DNA of 64,000 nt from Massilia sp. YIM B02443 (GTDB taxonomy: Bacteria > Pseudomonadota > Gammaproteobacteria > Burkholderiales > Burkholderiaceae_D): positions 186,001-250,000 of the forward strand of contig NZ_JASNRA010000002.1 of the NCBI RefSeq assembly GCF_030411955.1, in the 5' to 3' direction. Both the position numbers and the translations under genes were made by a program. Shown piece after piece: positions 39,859 to 48,832 of the stretch (positions within the stretch are counted from its first letter, which is position 1; every line of letters starts with the position of its first letter). The notes under the pieces are model-generated. The model saw only the letters and a program-made list of their open reading frames with translations, searched no databases and was not told the DNA's origin.

Positions 39859-41391
39859 ATGGAATTGCCCGCCTTGATGCCCCATCAGTTGATGCCTGAT
39901 CCGCTGATGCCCGATCCCCGAATCTCCGACAACGGGGCCGACGACGGCCCGCCGGTCGAGGCCGAGCCGCTGCCGCACGCCTTCGGTGCGCGCGTCCTGA
40001 TGTGGAAGCAGGACCCGTCGGTGGACGAGATCGGCACCCGCAAGGCTTACCTGCCCGGGGTGGTGCTGGCCGGTCCGCGCGACGCCCGCATCGCGCCCGG
40101 CGAACCGGGCATCGCGGCGGTCGAGCCGAACGCCTTCGGCGATTTCGTGCCCCAGCCCGACACGCCCGGCTTCGACGCCGTGCACACCTTCGCCGTGGTG
40201 CGCCAGACCCTGACCATGTACCAGCGCGCGCTGGGCGCGGCCGGCGTCGCCATGCCGCTGCCGTGGCAATGGAACAGCAGCGTCGACACCAGTCCGCTGC
40301 GGGTGTTCCCGCACGGCCTGCCGGACGTGATGAACGCCTTCTACAGCCGCGCCCAGGGCTGCCTCAAGTTCGGCGATTTCGTTCCCGCCGGCGGCGGCGA
40401 GCGCGTCTACATCTGCCGCTCGTTCGACATCGTGGCCCACGAGACCGCGCACGCGGTGCTGGACGGCATCAAGCCGCGCTGGCTGCAGGCCGACGCCCCG
40501 CCCCAGACCGGCGGCCTGCACGAATCCTTCGGCGACCTGAGCGCGATCTTCCTGGCCCTGTCCCAGTTCGACCAGTGCGAAGCGATCGTGGCCCAGACCA
40601 AGGCCAGCCTGCACGACAAATCCTACCTGACCGACATCGCCGAGCAGTTCGGCGTGGCGCTCGGCACCGGCACCGGCCTGCGCAACGCCGACAACGACCT
40701 GCGCCTGGGCCAGGCCGGCACCCAGGTGCACGCCATCTCGCAGGTGTTCACCGGCGCCGTGTACGACGTGCTGGCCGACCTGTTCGCCTACGAGCGCGCG
40801 CCCGAACGCGAGGACGACGCCGCCGTGCTGCACCGGGTGGCCGGCTACCTGGCCGGGGTGCTGCTGCGCGCCCTGATTGCGTCCCCCGAAGAAGCCGCCA
40901 CCTTCGCCGACGTGGTCAACGCCATGCTGCAGGCGGTGGCGCAGGACGGCAAGCCGCCCGCCTACAGCGGCTTCATCCGCAACCAGTTCAGCCGCCGCGA
41001 CGTGGTCGAGGCCGGGCATGGTGCGGCCCTGGGTGCGGGAATCGGCGGCACGGTCGGCGCCCCCCTCGGGGCCGCGCTCGGCGCCGGCGCCGACTTCCTG
41101 TCCTGCATCCCGCTGGCGGCCAAGGTGTGCGACGCGCCCGGCGCGCGTCAGGACCGGCGCGCCTGCTGCGGCACCATGCAGCTGGCCGAGTACGCCAACG
41201 CCGAAAGCCTGCTGGCCGGCGAGGCGCGCCTGCTGGCGCGCTGGTGCGCCGAGCACGGCCGGCATGGGCCGGCGCTGCCGGGGATCTCTCCGGGCAGCCG
41301 GCCGGGAATGGCGCCGGGCGCGGCCGCCGCCGTGCCCGCATCGGGCCTGCCGGCGGCGGCGGGCGCGCTGGACGGGACGCTGCTGGCATGA
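39859..41391 (+). CDS. M4-like zinc metallopeptidase without signal peptide
   Basis: A 510-aa gluzincin. Zinc ligands are in HETAH (His194, His198) with catalytic Glu195. The third ligand is Glu222 in HESFGD, with Asp226 giving the ExxxD of thermolysin-like enzymes. His291 in QVHAISQVFTGAVYD fits the M4 transition-state His. No signal peptide is seen, as in protealysin-type enzymes. I start at 39859 because AGGAG lies 6 nt before that ATG; the frame is open from 39742. The last 110 residues are unusual: a Gly/Ala-zipper-like segment and Cys-rich patch. The stop overlaps the next start (ATGA), coupling it to a probable inhibitor. Confidence 0.75.
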   Translation: MELPALMPHQLMPDPLMPDPRISDNGADDGPPVEAEPLPHAFGARVLMWKQDPSVDEIGTRKAYLPGVVLAGPRDARIAPGEPGIAAVEPNAFGDFVPQPDTPGFDAVHTFAVVRQTLTMYQRALGAAGVAMPLPWQWNSSVDTSPLRVFPHGLPDVMNAFYSRAQGCLKFGDFVPAGGGERVYICRSFDIVAHETAHAVLDGIKPRWLQADAPPQTGGLHESFGDLSAIFLALSQFDQCEAIVAQTKASLHDKSYLTDIAEQFGVALGTGTGLRNADNDLRLGQAGTQVHAISQVFTGAVYDVLADLFAYERAPEREDDAAVLHRVAGYLAGVLLRALIASPEEAATFADVVNAMLQAVAQDGKPPAYSGFIRNQFSRRDVVEAGHGAALGAGIGGTVGAPLGAALGAGADFLSCIPLAAKVCDAPGARQDRRACCGTMQLAEYANAESLLAGEARLLARWCAEHGRHGPALPGISPGSRPGMAPGAAAAVPASGLPAAAGALDGTLLA

Positions 41392-41756
41392 AGATCAGCG
41401 CCCGCGCCAGCGGCGGCTTCGCCGGCCGCGATCAGACGGTCGAGCTCGATACCACCGCCCGCCCCGACGGCGCCGCGCTCGAAGCGCTGCTGGGGCGGCT
41501 CGACTTCTTCTCGGCCGCGCCCGCATGCGCGGTCGGCGCCGACCTGCCGCGCTGGGAAATCACGGTCGAGGACGGTGCGCGCTGCCACACCGTGTTCCTG
41601 AGCGACGATGGCGGCACCGCCAGTGAGGCCGGCAGCCATGTCGGCGACAGCGCCGGCAATCGTGCAGACCTCATCGCAGGCAATGGCGCCGGCAATAGCG
41701 CCGGCACCAGCGCCGACTGGCAAACGCTGCTCGGCCACCTGCGCCGGCTCGCCTGA
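41388..41756 (+). CDS. Probable emfourin-type inhibitor of the M4 peptidase
   Basis: A 122-aa protein starting MKISARASGGFAGRDQTVELDT, then ALEALLGRLDFF and WEITVEDGARCHTVFL. SGGFAG near the start, a short helix and a beta-rich end recall emfourin, the protein inhibitor encoded next to protealysin-like peptidases. Overlap of 4 nt with the peptidase gene fits an enzyme-inhibitor pair. Between the last strand and the terminal helix is a low-complexity insert rich in Gly, Asn, Ser and Ala (about residues 80-110) that I do not expect in the family. The assignment rests on motif and context only. Confidence 0.6.
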   Translation: MKISARASGGFAGRDQTVELDTTARPDGAALEALLGRLDFFSAAPACAVGADLPRWEITVEDGARCHTVFLSDDGGTASEAGSHVGDSAGNRADLIAGNGAGNSAGTSADWQTLLGHLRRLA

Positions 41757-41982
41757 AACGGTAGCGCGCGCCCTGTTCGGGGGACGCTGCGCTACCATTC
41801 CACGGCGCCGGAACCGCACGCCCGTGCGGCTGGGCCATCATTTGCTTATGTGGAATGTATATATAGGCGAATTTGTGGGAAAACCTGAATTGCCCTAAAA
41901 TACAGTGCTTTGCCATGTCCGGCCGGCCTATTCACGCATCTGCGCCCGGCGACGCGACACTCCACCAATTGATAGGACTGTT

Positions 41983-42306
41983 ATGACCCACGTTGTCACC
42001 GAATCGTGCATCCGTTGTCGTTACACCGACTGCGTCGATGTATGCCCGGTAGATTGTTTCCGGGAAGGCCCGAATTTCCTCGCCATCGATCCCGACGAGT
42101 GCATCGACTGCGCCGTCTGCGTGGCCGAATGCCCGGTGAATGCAATCTACGCCGAGGAAGACGTGCCTGGCGACCAGCAGCAGTTCATCAAGCTCAACGC
42201 CGACCTGGCCCGTTTCTGGCCTTCGATCACCAAGACGAAGCCGGCCCTGCCAGACGCGGAAGAGTGGAAAGACGTCAAGGACAAGCTCGACCAACTGGCC
42301 CGCTGA
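41983..42306 (+). CDS. fdxA: 7Fe ferredoxin
   Basis: A 107-aa FdxA-type ferredoxin with one [3Fe-4S] and one [4Fe-4S] cluster. The cysteine pattern is [18 protein letters not shown] and [17 protein letters not shown], followed by the usual C-terminal helix ([11 protein letters not shown]). It carries electrons in the cytosol. The next gene is a ferredoxin-NADP reductase, a likely redox partner. I start at 41983 (MTHVVTESC), the standard N-terminus; AGGA lies upstream. Confidence 0.95.
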   Translation: MTHVVTESCIRCRYTDCVDVCPVDCFREGPNFLAIDPDECIDCAVCVAECPVNAIYAEEDVPGDQQQFIKLNADLARFWPSITKTKPALPDAEEWKDVKDKLDQLAR

Positions 42307-42434
42307 TGCGCCTTCGCGCAACCCGTCCGGCGCCGGCGGCGCGCGGACGCTCGCGGCGCCCGCACAGGGTCGTTTTGCATGGCAGTGCTGGCTGCCATCG
42401 CCTCACCAATCAAAAAACACAGGAAGCTTAGCGC

Positions 42435-43532
42435 ATGACTATCAATGCCACCCAGGACGCGGGCAGCATCGCTCCCAACAGTTCCTTCGCCGGCGCCATC
42501 GAAGCCGATGCCGTGATCATCGGCGCCGGCCCGGTCGGCCTGTTCCAGGTCTTCGAACTCGGCCTGCTCGAGATCAAGGCCCACGTCATCGATTCGCTGG
42601 CGGCCGTCGGCGGCCAGTGCGTGGAACTGTACCCGGACAAGCCGATCTATGACATCCCGGCGGTGCCGATCTGTACCGGCCAGGAACTGACCGACAACCT
42701 GCTCAAGCAGATCGAGCCGTTCGAGCCGACCTTCCACCTGGGCCAGGAAGTGACCACCGTGCAGCGCCGCGAAGACCAGCGCTTCAACGTCGAGACCACG
42801 CTGGGCACCCGTTTCATCACCAAGACCATCTTCATCGCCGCCGGCGTCGGTTCGTTCCAGGCGCGCACGATCAAGGTCGACGGCATCGACAAGTTCGAGA
42901 ACGAGCAGCTGTTCTACCGCGTCAAGGATCCGGCACTGTTCGAAGGCAAGAACCTGGTCATCTGCGGCGGCGGCGACTCGGCCCTGGACTGGGCCCTGAA
43001 CTTCGTCGGCAAGGCCGAATCGGTGGTGCTGGTGCACCGCCGCGACGACTTCCGTGCGGCCCCGGCATCGGTGGCCAAGATGAAGGCGCTGTGCGACGAG
43101 TACGAGATGCAGCTGATCACCGGCCAGGTCACCGGCTTCGACGAGAAAGACGGCCAGCTGAGCGAAGTGAAGGTCACCGGCGCCGACGGCGTCACCCGCC
43201 GCGTGCCGCTGGACATGCTGCTGGTATTCTTCGGCCTGTCGCCGAAGCTGGGTCCGATCGCCGAATGGGGCCTGGACATCGAGCGCAAGCAGCTGAAGGT
43301 GATGGACACCGAGAAGTTCGAGACCAACGTGCCGGGCATCTTCGCCGTGGGTGATATCAACACCTACCCGGGCAAGAAGAAGCTGATCCTGTCGGGCTTC
43401 CACGAAGCCGCGCTGGCCGCCTTCGGCGCCGCGCCGTACATCTTCCCGGACAAGAAGATCCACATGCAGTACACGACGACCTCGCCGAAGCTGCACAAGA
43501 TCCTGGGCGTCGAAACCCCGGTCTTCGACTGA
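42435..43532 (+). CDS. Thioredoxin-reductase-like ferredoxin-NADP reductase
   Basis: A 365-aa flavoprotein moving electrons between NADPH and ferredoxin or flavodoxin. FAD motif [12 protein letters not shown], then [18 protein letters not shown], an NADPH motif [14 protein letters not shown], and the C-terminal [20 protein letters not shown]. The CxxC redox pair of thioredoxin reductase is absent, as expected for this FNR class. It follows fdxA by 128 bp. Two strong hairpins follow the gene. Confidence 0.93.
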   Translation: MTINATQDAGSIAPNSSFAGAIEADAVIIGAGPVGLFQVFELGLLEIKAHVIDSLAAVGGQCVELYPDKPIYDIPAVPICTGQELTDNLLKQIEPFEPTFHLGQEVTTVQRREDQRFNVETTLGTRFITKTIFIAAGVGSFQARTIKVDGIDKFENEQLFYRVKDPALFEGKNLVICGGGDSALDWALNFVGKAESVVLVHRRDDFRAAPASVAKMKALCDEYEMQLITGQVTGFDEKDGQLSEVKVTGADGVTRRVPLDMLLVFFGLSPKLGPIAEWGLDIERKQLKVMDTEKFETNVPGIFAVGDINTYPGKKKLILSGFHEAALAAFGAAPYIFPDKKIHMQYTTTSPKLHKILGVETPVFD

Positions 43533-43560
43533 TTTCCAGTCTGCAGTGCGTAGTCCGCAT

Positions 43561-43595
43561 CGTCGTGCCGAGCGTTCAGTAACTTCGGCACGACG
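43561..43595 (+). terminator. Perfect 11-bp hairpin after the FNR gene
   Basis: 43561-43571 pairs fully with 43585-43595 across a 13-nt loop. There is no T-run, so it may slow polymerase or protect the mRNA just before the true terminator at 43607. Confidence 0.5.
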
Positions 43596-43606
43596 AAGCC
43601 CCCTCG

Positions 43607-43632
43607 AATGCCCCGCCCAGCGGGGCATTTTT
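43607..43632 (+). terminator. Terminator of the FNR gene
   Basis: A 10-bp stem (43607-43616 with 43620-43629) followed by a T-run. It lies 75 nt after the FNR stop. Confidence 0.88.
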
Positions 43633-43738
43633 GTTTATGTGGGGCGGCCCACCAACGGCGGGCGGGCAAATATGCTACAAGTGCAGCATACATAAGGGAT
43701 GCCTAAGTCCTTGTTTCCACAGGCCAACGCAATTCCCC

Positions 43739-43744
43739 TATAAT
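43739..43744 (+). promoter_or_regulatory. -10 box of phaZ
   Basis: A perfect TATAAT lies 57 nt upstream of the phaZ ATG. The best -35 at normal spacing (TTCCAC, 18-nt spacer) is poor. Confidence 0.5.
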
Positions 43745-43800
43745 GATTTGAAGCAAGCCGCAATTGTTTGCGACGCGCTGTCACCCCGAAGGAATACCCT

Positions 43801-45036
43801 ATGCTTTATCAACTGCACGAGATGCAACGCTCCTTCCTGACCCCGCTGATGCAGTGGGCCGATGCGTCCTCCAAGCTGTTTTCGAATCCCGTGTCGCCGT
43901 TCGCGCACACCCCGTTTTCCCAACGTATCGCCGCCGGTTACGAGCTGATGTACCGCCTCGGCAAGGAATACCAGAAGCCGGCCTTTGGCCTGGACACCAC
44001 CACCATCGCCGGCAAGGAAGTCGCGATCCACGAGCGCACCGTGCTCGAGAAACCGTTCTGCAAGCTGCTGCACTTCAGGAAAGACCTGCCGGACGCCGAA
44101 TTCGCCGCCCTCAACCAGCCGAGCGTGCTGGTGGTGGCGCCGCTGTCCGGCCACCACGCGACCCTGCTGCGCGACACCGTGCGCGCGCTGCTGGTCGAGC
44201 ATGACGTCTACATCACCGACTGGACCGACGCGCGCATGGTGCCGCTGGCCGCCGGCCCGTTCCACCTCGACGACTACATCTTCTACGTGCAGGACTTCAT
44301 CCGCCACCTGGGCCCGGAAGTGCACGTGATCTCGGTGTGCCAGCCGACCGTGCCGGTGCTGGCCGCGATCGCCCTGATGGCCAGCAACGACGACCCCAAG
44401 CTGCCGCGCACGATGACGATGATGGGCGGCCCGATCGACCCGCGCAAGTCGCCCACCGCGGTCAACGACCTGGCCATCGAGAAGCCGTTCTCGTGGTTCG
44501 AGAACACCGTGATCTATGCGGTGCCGGGCAATTACCCGGGCTTCGGGCGCAAGGTGTATCCGGGCTTCCTGCAGCACGCCGGCTTCATCGCCATGAACCC
44601 GGGCCGCCACGCCCAGTCGCACCGCGAGTTCTACCAGCACCTGGTGCGCGGCGACGACGATTCGGCCGAGGCGCACCGCCAGTTCTACGACGAATACAAC
44701 GCCGTGCTCGACATGCCGGCCGAATACTACCTGGACACCATCAAGACCGTGTTCCAGGACTTCAGCCTGCCGAAAGGCACCTGGGAAGTCGGCGGCCAGC
44801 TGGTGCGTCCGCAGGACATCAAGAATGTCGCCCTGCTTACCGTCGAAGGCGAGCTAGACGACATCTCGGGCCTGGGCCAGACCAGCGCCGCGCACGGCCT
44901 GTGCAGCAGCATCCCGCCAGAGAAGAAGCTGGAGTTCGTGGTGCCGAAGGCCGGCCACTACGGCATCTTCTCGGGCCGCCGCTGGCGCGAGATCGTGTGT
45001 CCGAAGATTACCGGGTTCATCCAGGCGAACCGCTGA
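43801..45036 (+). CDS. phaZ: Intracellular polyhydroxybutyrate depolymerase
   Basis: A 411-aa PhaZ that breaks down stored PHB granules. The nucleophile is Cys180 in the lipase-like box SVCQPTV, as in PhaZa enzymes of Ralstonia/Cupriavidus. Likely acid and His are in GELDDISG and KAGHYGIFSG. The N-terminus MLYQLHEMQRSFLTPLMQWA is standard for the family, which fixes the start; GAAGGAATA precedes it. With the acyl-CoA-binding and PHA granule proteins nearby, it points to PHB storage. Confidence 0.95.
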   Translation: MLYQLHEMQRSFLTPLMQWADASSKLFSNPVSPFAHTPFSQRIAAGYELMYRLGKEYQKPAFGLDTTTIAGKEVAIHERTVLEKPFCKLLHFRKDLPDAEFAALNQPSVLVVAPLSGHHATLLRDTVRALLVEHDVYITDWTDARMVPLAAGPFHLDDYIFYVQDFIRHLGPEVHVISVCQPTVPVLAAIALMASNDDPKLPRTMTMMGGPIDPRKSPTAVNDLAIEKPFSWFENTVIYAVPGNYPGFGRKVYPGFLQHAGFIAMNPGRHAQSHREFYQHLVRGDDDSAEAHRQFYDEYNAVLDMPAEYYLDTIKTVFQDFSLPKGTWEVGGQLVRPQDIKNVALLTVEGELDDISGLGQTSAAHGLCSSIPPEKKLEFVVPKAGHYGIFSGRRWREIVCPKITGFIQANR

Positions 45037-45058
45037 CCGGGAGCGCCGGTCATGAAAG

Positions 45059-45087
45059 ATGCCGTGGTACGCCACGGCATTTTTTTA
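45059..45087 (+). terminator. Terminator of phaZ
   Basis: A 9-bp stem (45059-45067 with 45072-45080, 4-nt loop) is followed by eight Ts. The convergent gene at 45110 ends just beyond it. Confidence 0.92.
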
Positions 45088-45109
45088 TCCCTGGTTCGTG
45101 CATCGCCTG

Positions 45110-46303
45110 TCAGCGCGTCCAGATGCTTGCCAGATTACAATCGACATACACCGTACCGGGCGATGTTGTCATGGACGGGTTGGCAATGATCTTCCCGGTG
45201 TAGCCCGGGGCGACCTTGCCATGCAGTGATATGCGATCCCAGGTGCGCGCGGTTGTTCTCTGTACGCGATCCACTTCGTGATCGAATAAAAACAAAGTCC
45301 CCGTAGAATTTGAATCGATCACATTCACGGTAGCATCGACGTCCCGTATATAACCTTCGGCCTCGGCGCCTTGGTGGTAGAAATGGACATAGGCACTGTG
45401 TATGCAATCGCCGGACACGTCCACCCGTACCCGTACGTTCTCCACATTACCGGTACTGGCGCCATTCGTAGCGAGAGACACCAGCCCATTGCTTCCGGGC
45501 CAATTCAGGCTGTTGGACGTCGTGATCGCGATGTCGCCCTTCCGTAACGAACATGCAATGAAGGCGCGCCTGACATTATGGCAAACCAGATCGACGTTGA
45601 CGTTCTTCATGATGAAGCTCGCTCCCACGCCATAGTACGCATGGCGTACTTCGCCTTGTACGCTGATATCCGAAAGATGTCGCTGACTCGATGCATTGTT
45701 ATTGGACGCGAATAGCCCGACAACGCTTTCGGCATAGCAGTCGACCATGCGCAAGCCGCTGCTGGCCTGGTCTGCCTGGATGCCGACGCAATACATCCCT
45801 CTCCAGTTAAGCCATGGACTGAATCCCGGATCCATAAAGCTGGCGCCGGCAATAGTGACGTTGGAGAAATTGAAGAAATAAAACATATTGGGCACGACCC
45901 GTGCCGACGTCGTTGCCATGAACGTGGCGCCATAGGCCGAGATGGCGACGTTGCGCACATTACGGCACAAGATGATGTAAGCCGGGTCGGCGTGGCTGCC
46001 AAAATCATAGAGGCCGGGCGGAACGAACAAGATGCCGCCGCCGCGGCGTTCGAGCGCAGCCAGGGCCCGACGGAAGGCGCCGGCGAGGATGGTCCGTCCG
46101 GTGCCGGGTACGCCGCCAAAGTCGGCCAGGCTCACGCGATTGGACGGCACCGCAGCGCCGCCGGTATCGCCCACCTTGCCGCGCTTCCTGATCCTCGGCG
46201 GCGCATCCTGCAAACGCAGCGGCCACAGGCATGCCGCGCCCGCGCTCGCACCGCCGATCAGAAAACGGCGTCGCCCGCGCGCATATCCGGTTCCAATCCT
46301 CAT
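45110..46303 (-). CDS. Tat-exported right-handed beta-helix protein
   Basis: A 397-aa protein with a twin-arginine-type signal (GRRRFLIGGASAGAACLWPL). The mature protein resembles the pectate-lyase superfamily fold: SLADFGGVPGTGRT opening, GGGILFVPPGLYDFGS, then coils of short strands (VRNVAISAYGATF, FSNVTIAGASF, SSGLRMVDCY). Polysaccharide binding or cleavage is possible; no catalytic set is evident. I start at MRIGTGY (46303) with GGAGG upstream. Codon use and composition appear less GC-rich than in adjacent core genes, suggesting transfer. Confidence 0.7.
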   Translation of the reverse strand: MRIGTGYARGRRRFLIGGASAGAACLWPLRLQDAPPRIRKRGKVGDTGGAAVPSNRVSLADFGGVPGTGRTILAGAFRRALAALERRGGGILFVPPGLYDFGSHADPAYIILCRNVRNVAISAYGATFMATTSARVVPNMFYFFNFSNVTIAGASFMDPGFSPWLNWRGMYCVGIQADQASSGLRMVDCYAESVVGLFASNNNASSQRHLSDISVQGEVRHAYYGVGASFIMKNVNVDLVCHNVRRAFIACSLRKGDIAITTSNSLNWPGSNGLVSLATNGASTGNVENVRVRVDVSGDCIHSAYVHFYHQGAEAEGYIRDVDATVNVIDSNSTGTLFLFDHEVDRVQRTTARTWDRISLHGKVAPGYTGKIIANPSMTTSPGTVYVDCNLASIWTR

Positions 46304-46493
46304 CTGCCGCCTCCGTCTGGCCACCCGACACTACCGCGTCCACTTTGACAGAGAACTGCAGTCTTTTCATGCCATCGGCACAGGCTCTTGATCTGTCAGT
46401 AGCGTGCAAAGAGGACAGGTTCGGGCAGCGCGGCATCGACCGTCCGCCGGCGGACGTGATTGGCAGCGCAGAAGGCGGGATGCGAGACGGCCG

Positions 46494-46841
46494 CTAGCGC
46501 ACCACCTGCGCTACCCGGCCGGTAGCGATCGCTACCAGCGCATAACTGCCGCCGGTCTGCACCCACTGGTGCCCGCGCGGCGGCTTGGCCAGGCGCAGCG
46601 AGCGCCAGTTCTCGACTACGTATTGATGCGTCTGGTAGCGTGCCGGCAGGCGTTCGCCACGGCGCAGCTCACCATCCGATTCGACGCTGCGGTACGGCCC
46701 CGCCTTCAGCGCCGCCGGCTGCACCTGGGCCGGCGCGCCCGGGTTCGCCGCACTGGCCGGTGCGCCGCCCGTGCGCGGCTGCAAGCCATCCCCGGCCGAC
46801 ATCAGCGCGGCGAAGATCAGCGGCGCAATCAACTCGTTCAT
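46494..46841 (-). CDS. RcnB-like periplasmic protein
   Basis: A 115-aa protein. A short hydrophobic N-terminus (MNELIAPLIFAALMSAG) is followed by an Ala/Pro-rich linker and a C-terminal RcnB-type domain (RYQTHQYVVENWRSLRLAKPP, GHQWVQTGGSYALVAIATGRVAQVV). RcnB limits nickel and cobalt loss in E. coli, but many family members have unknown roles, so metal function is uncertain. GAGGGGG precedes the ATG; the open frame runs further upstream without coding character. It is divergent from rsxB. Confidence 0.75.
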   Translation of the reverse strand: MNELIAPLIFAALMSAGDGLQPRTGGAPASAANPGAPAQVQPAALKAGPYRSVESDGELRRGERLPARYQTHQYVVENWRSLRLAKPPRGHQWVQTGGSYALVAIATGRVAQVVR

Positions 46842-47052
46842 CTCGGCCCCCTCGGTCAGTGAGCCGCCAGTACACCAGCGTATCGGGGCCGCGTCTGTTA
46901 GCTCGAACACGTACATTACAAACGGCTGAGCTCGAGTCGATCGAAACGGATCGCCTTTGCGCAAGCTCAAGCCACGCCGAGTGCCGCGCGCCGACGACTG
47001 TTTTGGCGGATAATGTCGGCTTATCAGATTTGAATCGCCGATTTTCTCCGCC

Positions 47053-47730
47053 GTGACCAAGCCCCTCGCCGACCAGCTCGAAGACCTGCTGCCGCAGACC
47101 CAGTGCACCAAATGCGGTTATCCCGCCTGCCGTCCGTACGCCGAAGCGATGGCGCGCGGCGAAGCGGAGATCAACCAGTGCCCGCCGGGCGGCATCGAAG
47201 GCGTGCGCCGCCTGGCGGCCGCCACCGGGCGCCCGGTGATCCCGATCAACCCGGCCAACGGCGTCGAGCGTCCGCGCCCGGTCGCCTTCATCGACGAGTC
47301 GCTGTGCATCGGCTGCACGCTGTGCATCCAGGCCTGCCCGGTCGACGCCATCCTGGGCGCGGCCAAGCAGATGCACACCATCCTGCCCAGCCTGTGCACC
47401 GGCTGCGACCTGTGCGTGGCGCCGTGCCCGGTCGACTGCATCGCCATGGTGCCGGTCACCGGCGCCGCCACCGGCTGGGACGCCTGGTCGCAGGCGGACG
47501 CCGACGCCGCAAGAAGCCGCCACGACTTCCGCAGCGCGCGCCTGCAGCGCGAGCGCGAAGAGAACGATGCGCGGCTGGCCGCCAAGGCGGTGGAGAAGAT
47601 GCGCGCCGTCACCGCCGAAGCCACCAATACCCCGGAAGAACTGGCCGAGAAGGAGCGCAAGCGCGCCATCATCGCCGCCGCCATGGAACGCGCGCGCCTG
47701 AAGGCCGCCGGCAACCCAGACAAGACCTGA
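47053..47730 (+). CDS. rsxB: Soluble RsxB/RnfB-like ferredoxin
   Basis: A 225-aa iron-sulfur protein. The N-terminal cluster motif is [16 protein letters not shown], then two [4Fe-4S] motifs [14 protein letters not shown] and [14 protein letters not shown]. It then has a charged C-terminal helical tail. The N-terminal membrane anchor of E. coli RsxB is missing, and no other rnf/rsx genes are nearby, so it is probably a soluble electron carrier. The start is GTG. It is 3 nt upstream of nth; the RsxB-Nth pairing suggests redox support of the Nth iron-sulfur cluster, an inference. Confidence 0.88.
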   Translation: MTKPLADQLEDLLPQTQCTKCGYPACRPYAEAMARGEAEINQCPPGGIEGVRRLAAATGRPVIPINPANGVERPRPVAFIDESLCIGCTLCIQACPVDAILGAAKQMHTILPSLCTGCDLCVAPCPVDCIAMVPVTGAATGWDAWSQADADAARSRHDFRSARLQREREENDARLAAKAVEKMRAVTAEATNTPEELAEKERKRAIIAAAMERARLKAAGNPDKT

Positions 47731-47733
47731 ACG

Positions 47734-48441
47734 ATGAACCCCGCCAAACGCCTCGAGATCTTCACCCGTTTCCGCGAAGCCAATCCCCATCCCACGACCG
47801 AACTCGAATTCACGACGCCGTTCGAACTCCTGATCGCGGTGCTGCTGTCGGCGCAGGCCACCGACGTCGGCGTCAACAAGGCGATGCGGCGCCTGTTCCC
47901 GGTGGCGAACACGCCGCAGGCGATCCTGGATCTCGGCATCGACGAACTGAAAAGCTATATCGCGACCATCGGTCTGTACAACACCAAGGCCAAGAACGTG
48001 ATGGCCACCTGCCAGATCCTGGTCGAGCAGCACGGCGGCGAAGTGCCGCCGCTGCGCGAAGCGCTGGAAGCCTTGCCGGGCGTGGGCCGCAAGACCGCCA
48101 ACGTGGTGCTGAACACGGCGTTCGGCCAGCCGACCATGGCGGTCGACACCCACATCTTCCGCGTGTCCAACCGCACCAAGATCGCGCCGGGCAAGAACGT
48201 CGACATCGTCGAGCAGAAGCTGCTGAAATTCGTGCCCAAAGACTTTTTGCAAGACGCCCATCACTGGCTGATCCTGCACGGGCGCTACACCTGCGTAGCG
48301 CGCAAGCCCAAATGCTGGAACTGCCTGATCGCCGACCTGTGCGAATTCAAGGACAAGACCCCGGCGCCGAGCGGGGTGCACGACCCGGCGCTGGACGCTC
48401 AGGTCGATGCCGCCGTTGCGGCAGTCTCTGCCGCAAGCTGA
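47734..48441 (+). CDS. nth: Endonuclease III
   Basis: A 235-aa base-excision repair enzyme with DNA glycosylase and AP-lyase activity on oxidised pyrimidines. The helix-hairpin-helix LPGVGRKTANVVL includes the catalytic Lys, AVDTHIFRVSNR has the catalytic Asp, and the four Cys of the [4Fe-4S] cluster occur as C-x6-C-x2-C-x5-C near residue 190-206. A short Ala-rich tail extends beyond the usual end. It sits 3 nt after rsxB, co-transcribed. Confidence 0.96.
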   Translation: MNPAKRLEIFTRFREANPHPTTELEFTTPFELLIAVLLSAQATDVGVNKAMRRLFPVANTPQAILDLGIDELKSYIATIGLYNTKAKNVMATCQILVEQHGGEVPPLREALEALPGVGRKTANVVLNTAFGQPTMAVDTHIFRVSNRTKIAPGKNVDIVEQKLLKFVPKDFLQDAHHWLILHGRYTCVARKPKCWNCLIADLCEFKDKTPAPSGVHDPALDAQVDAAVAAVSAAS

Positions 48442-48444
48442 ACG

Positions 48445-48801
48445 CTAGAGGCGGGTTTCCCCGGTCGCGAACGAGGCGCGCGCGATGCGCCCGTCGACCA
48501 CTTCATACACGCACAGCATTTCCACAGTCCCCTTCCCTTCAGGGAAGTTGCGGGTGACGATCTCGAGGTCGGTGACGAAGTTGTCGAGCACCGTGCGCGA
48601 CAGCAGGCGCGCATGCAGGTCCGGTTCCACGAAGCGCGCTTCGTAGCGCGGGCGGATCTGGTCGTGGCCCGTGGCCAGCAGCGCGCCGTGCAGGGCGAAT
48701 TGCTGCGCATCCGGCGCATAGGTGGCCATCAGGGCGTCGAGGTCCTTGGCGTTGTAGGCGTCGAGCTGGGCCTGGACCACGGCGAGTGGAGACATCGGCA
48801 T
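48445..48801 (-). CDS. NTF2-like (SnoaL-type) protein
   Basis: A 118-aa single-domain protein of the cone-shaped alpha+beta NTF2-like fold. The opening helix (VVQAQLDAYNAKDLDALMATYAPDAQQFAL) is diagnostic, followed by strands (VTDLEIVTRNFPEGKGTVEMLCVYEVVDGRI). These folds serve as enzymes or binding modules; no function can be read here. Start is MPMSPL at 48801 or MSPL at 48795. The stop is 3 nt from the convergent nth stop. Confidence 0.8.
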   Translation of the reverse strand: MPMSPLAVVQAQLDAYNAKDLDALMATYAPDAQQFALHGALLATGHDQIRPRYEARFVEPDLHARLLSRTVLDNFVTDLEIVTRNFPEGKGTVEMLCVYEVVDGRIARASFATGETRL

Positions 48802-48832
48802 ACGTTCTTTCGATAAAAAAGTCGCACCGATT

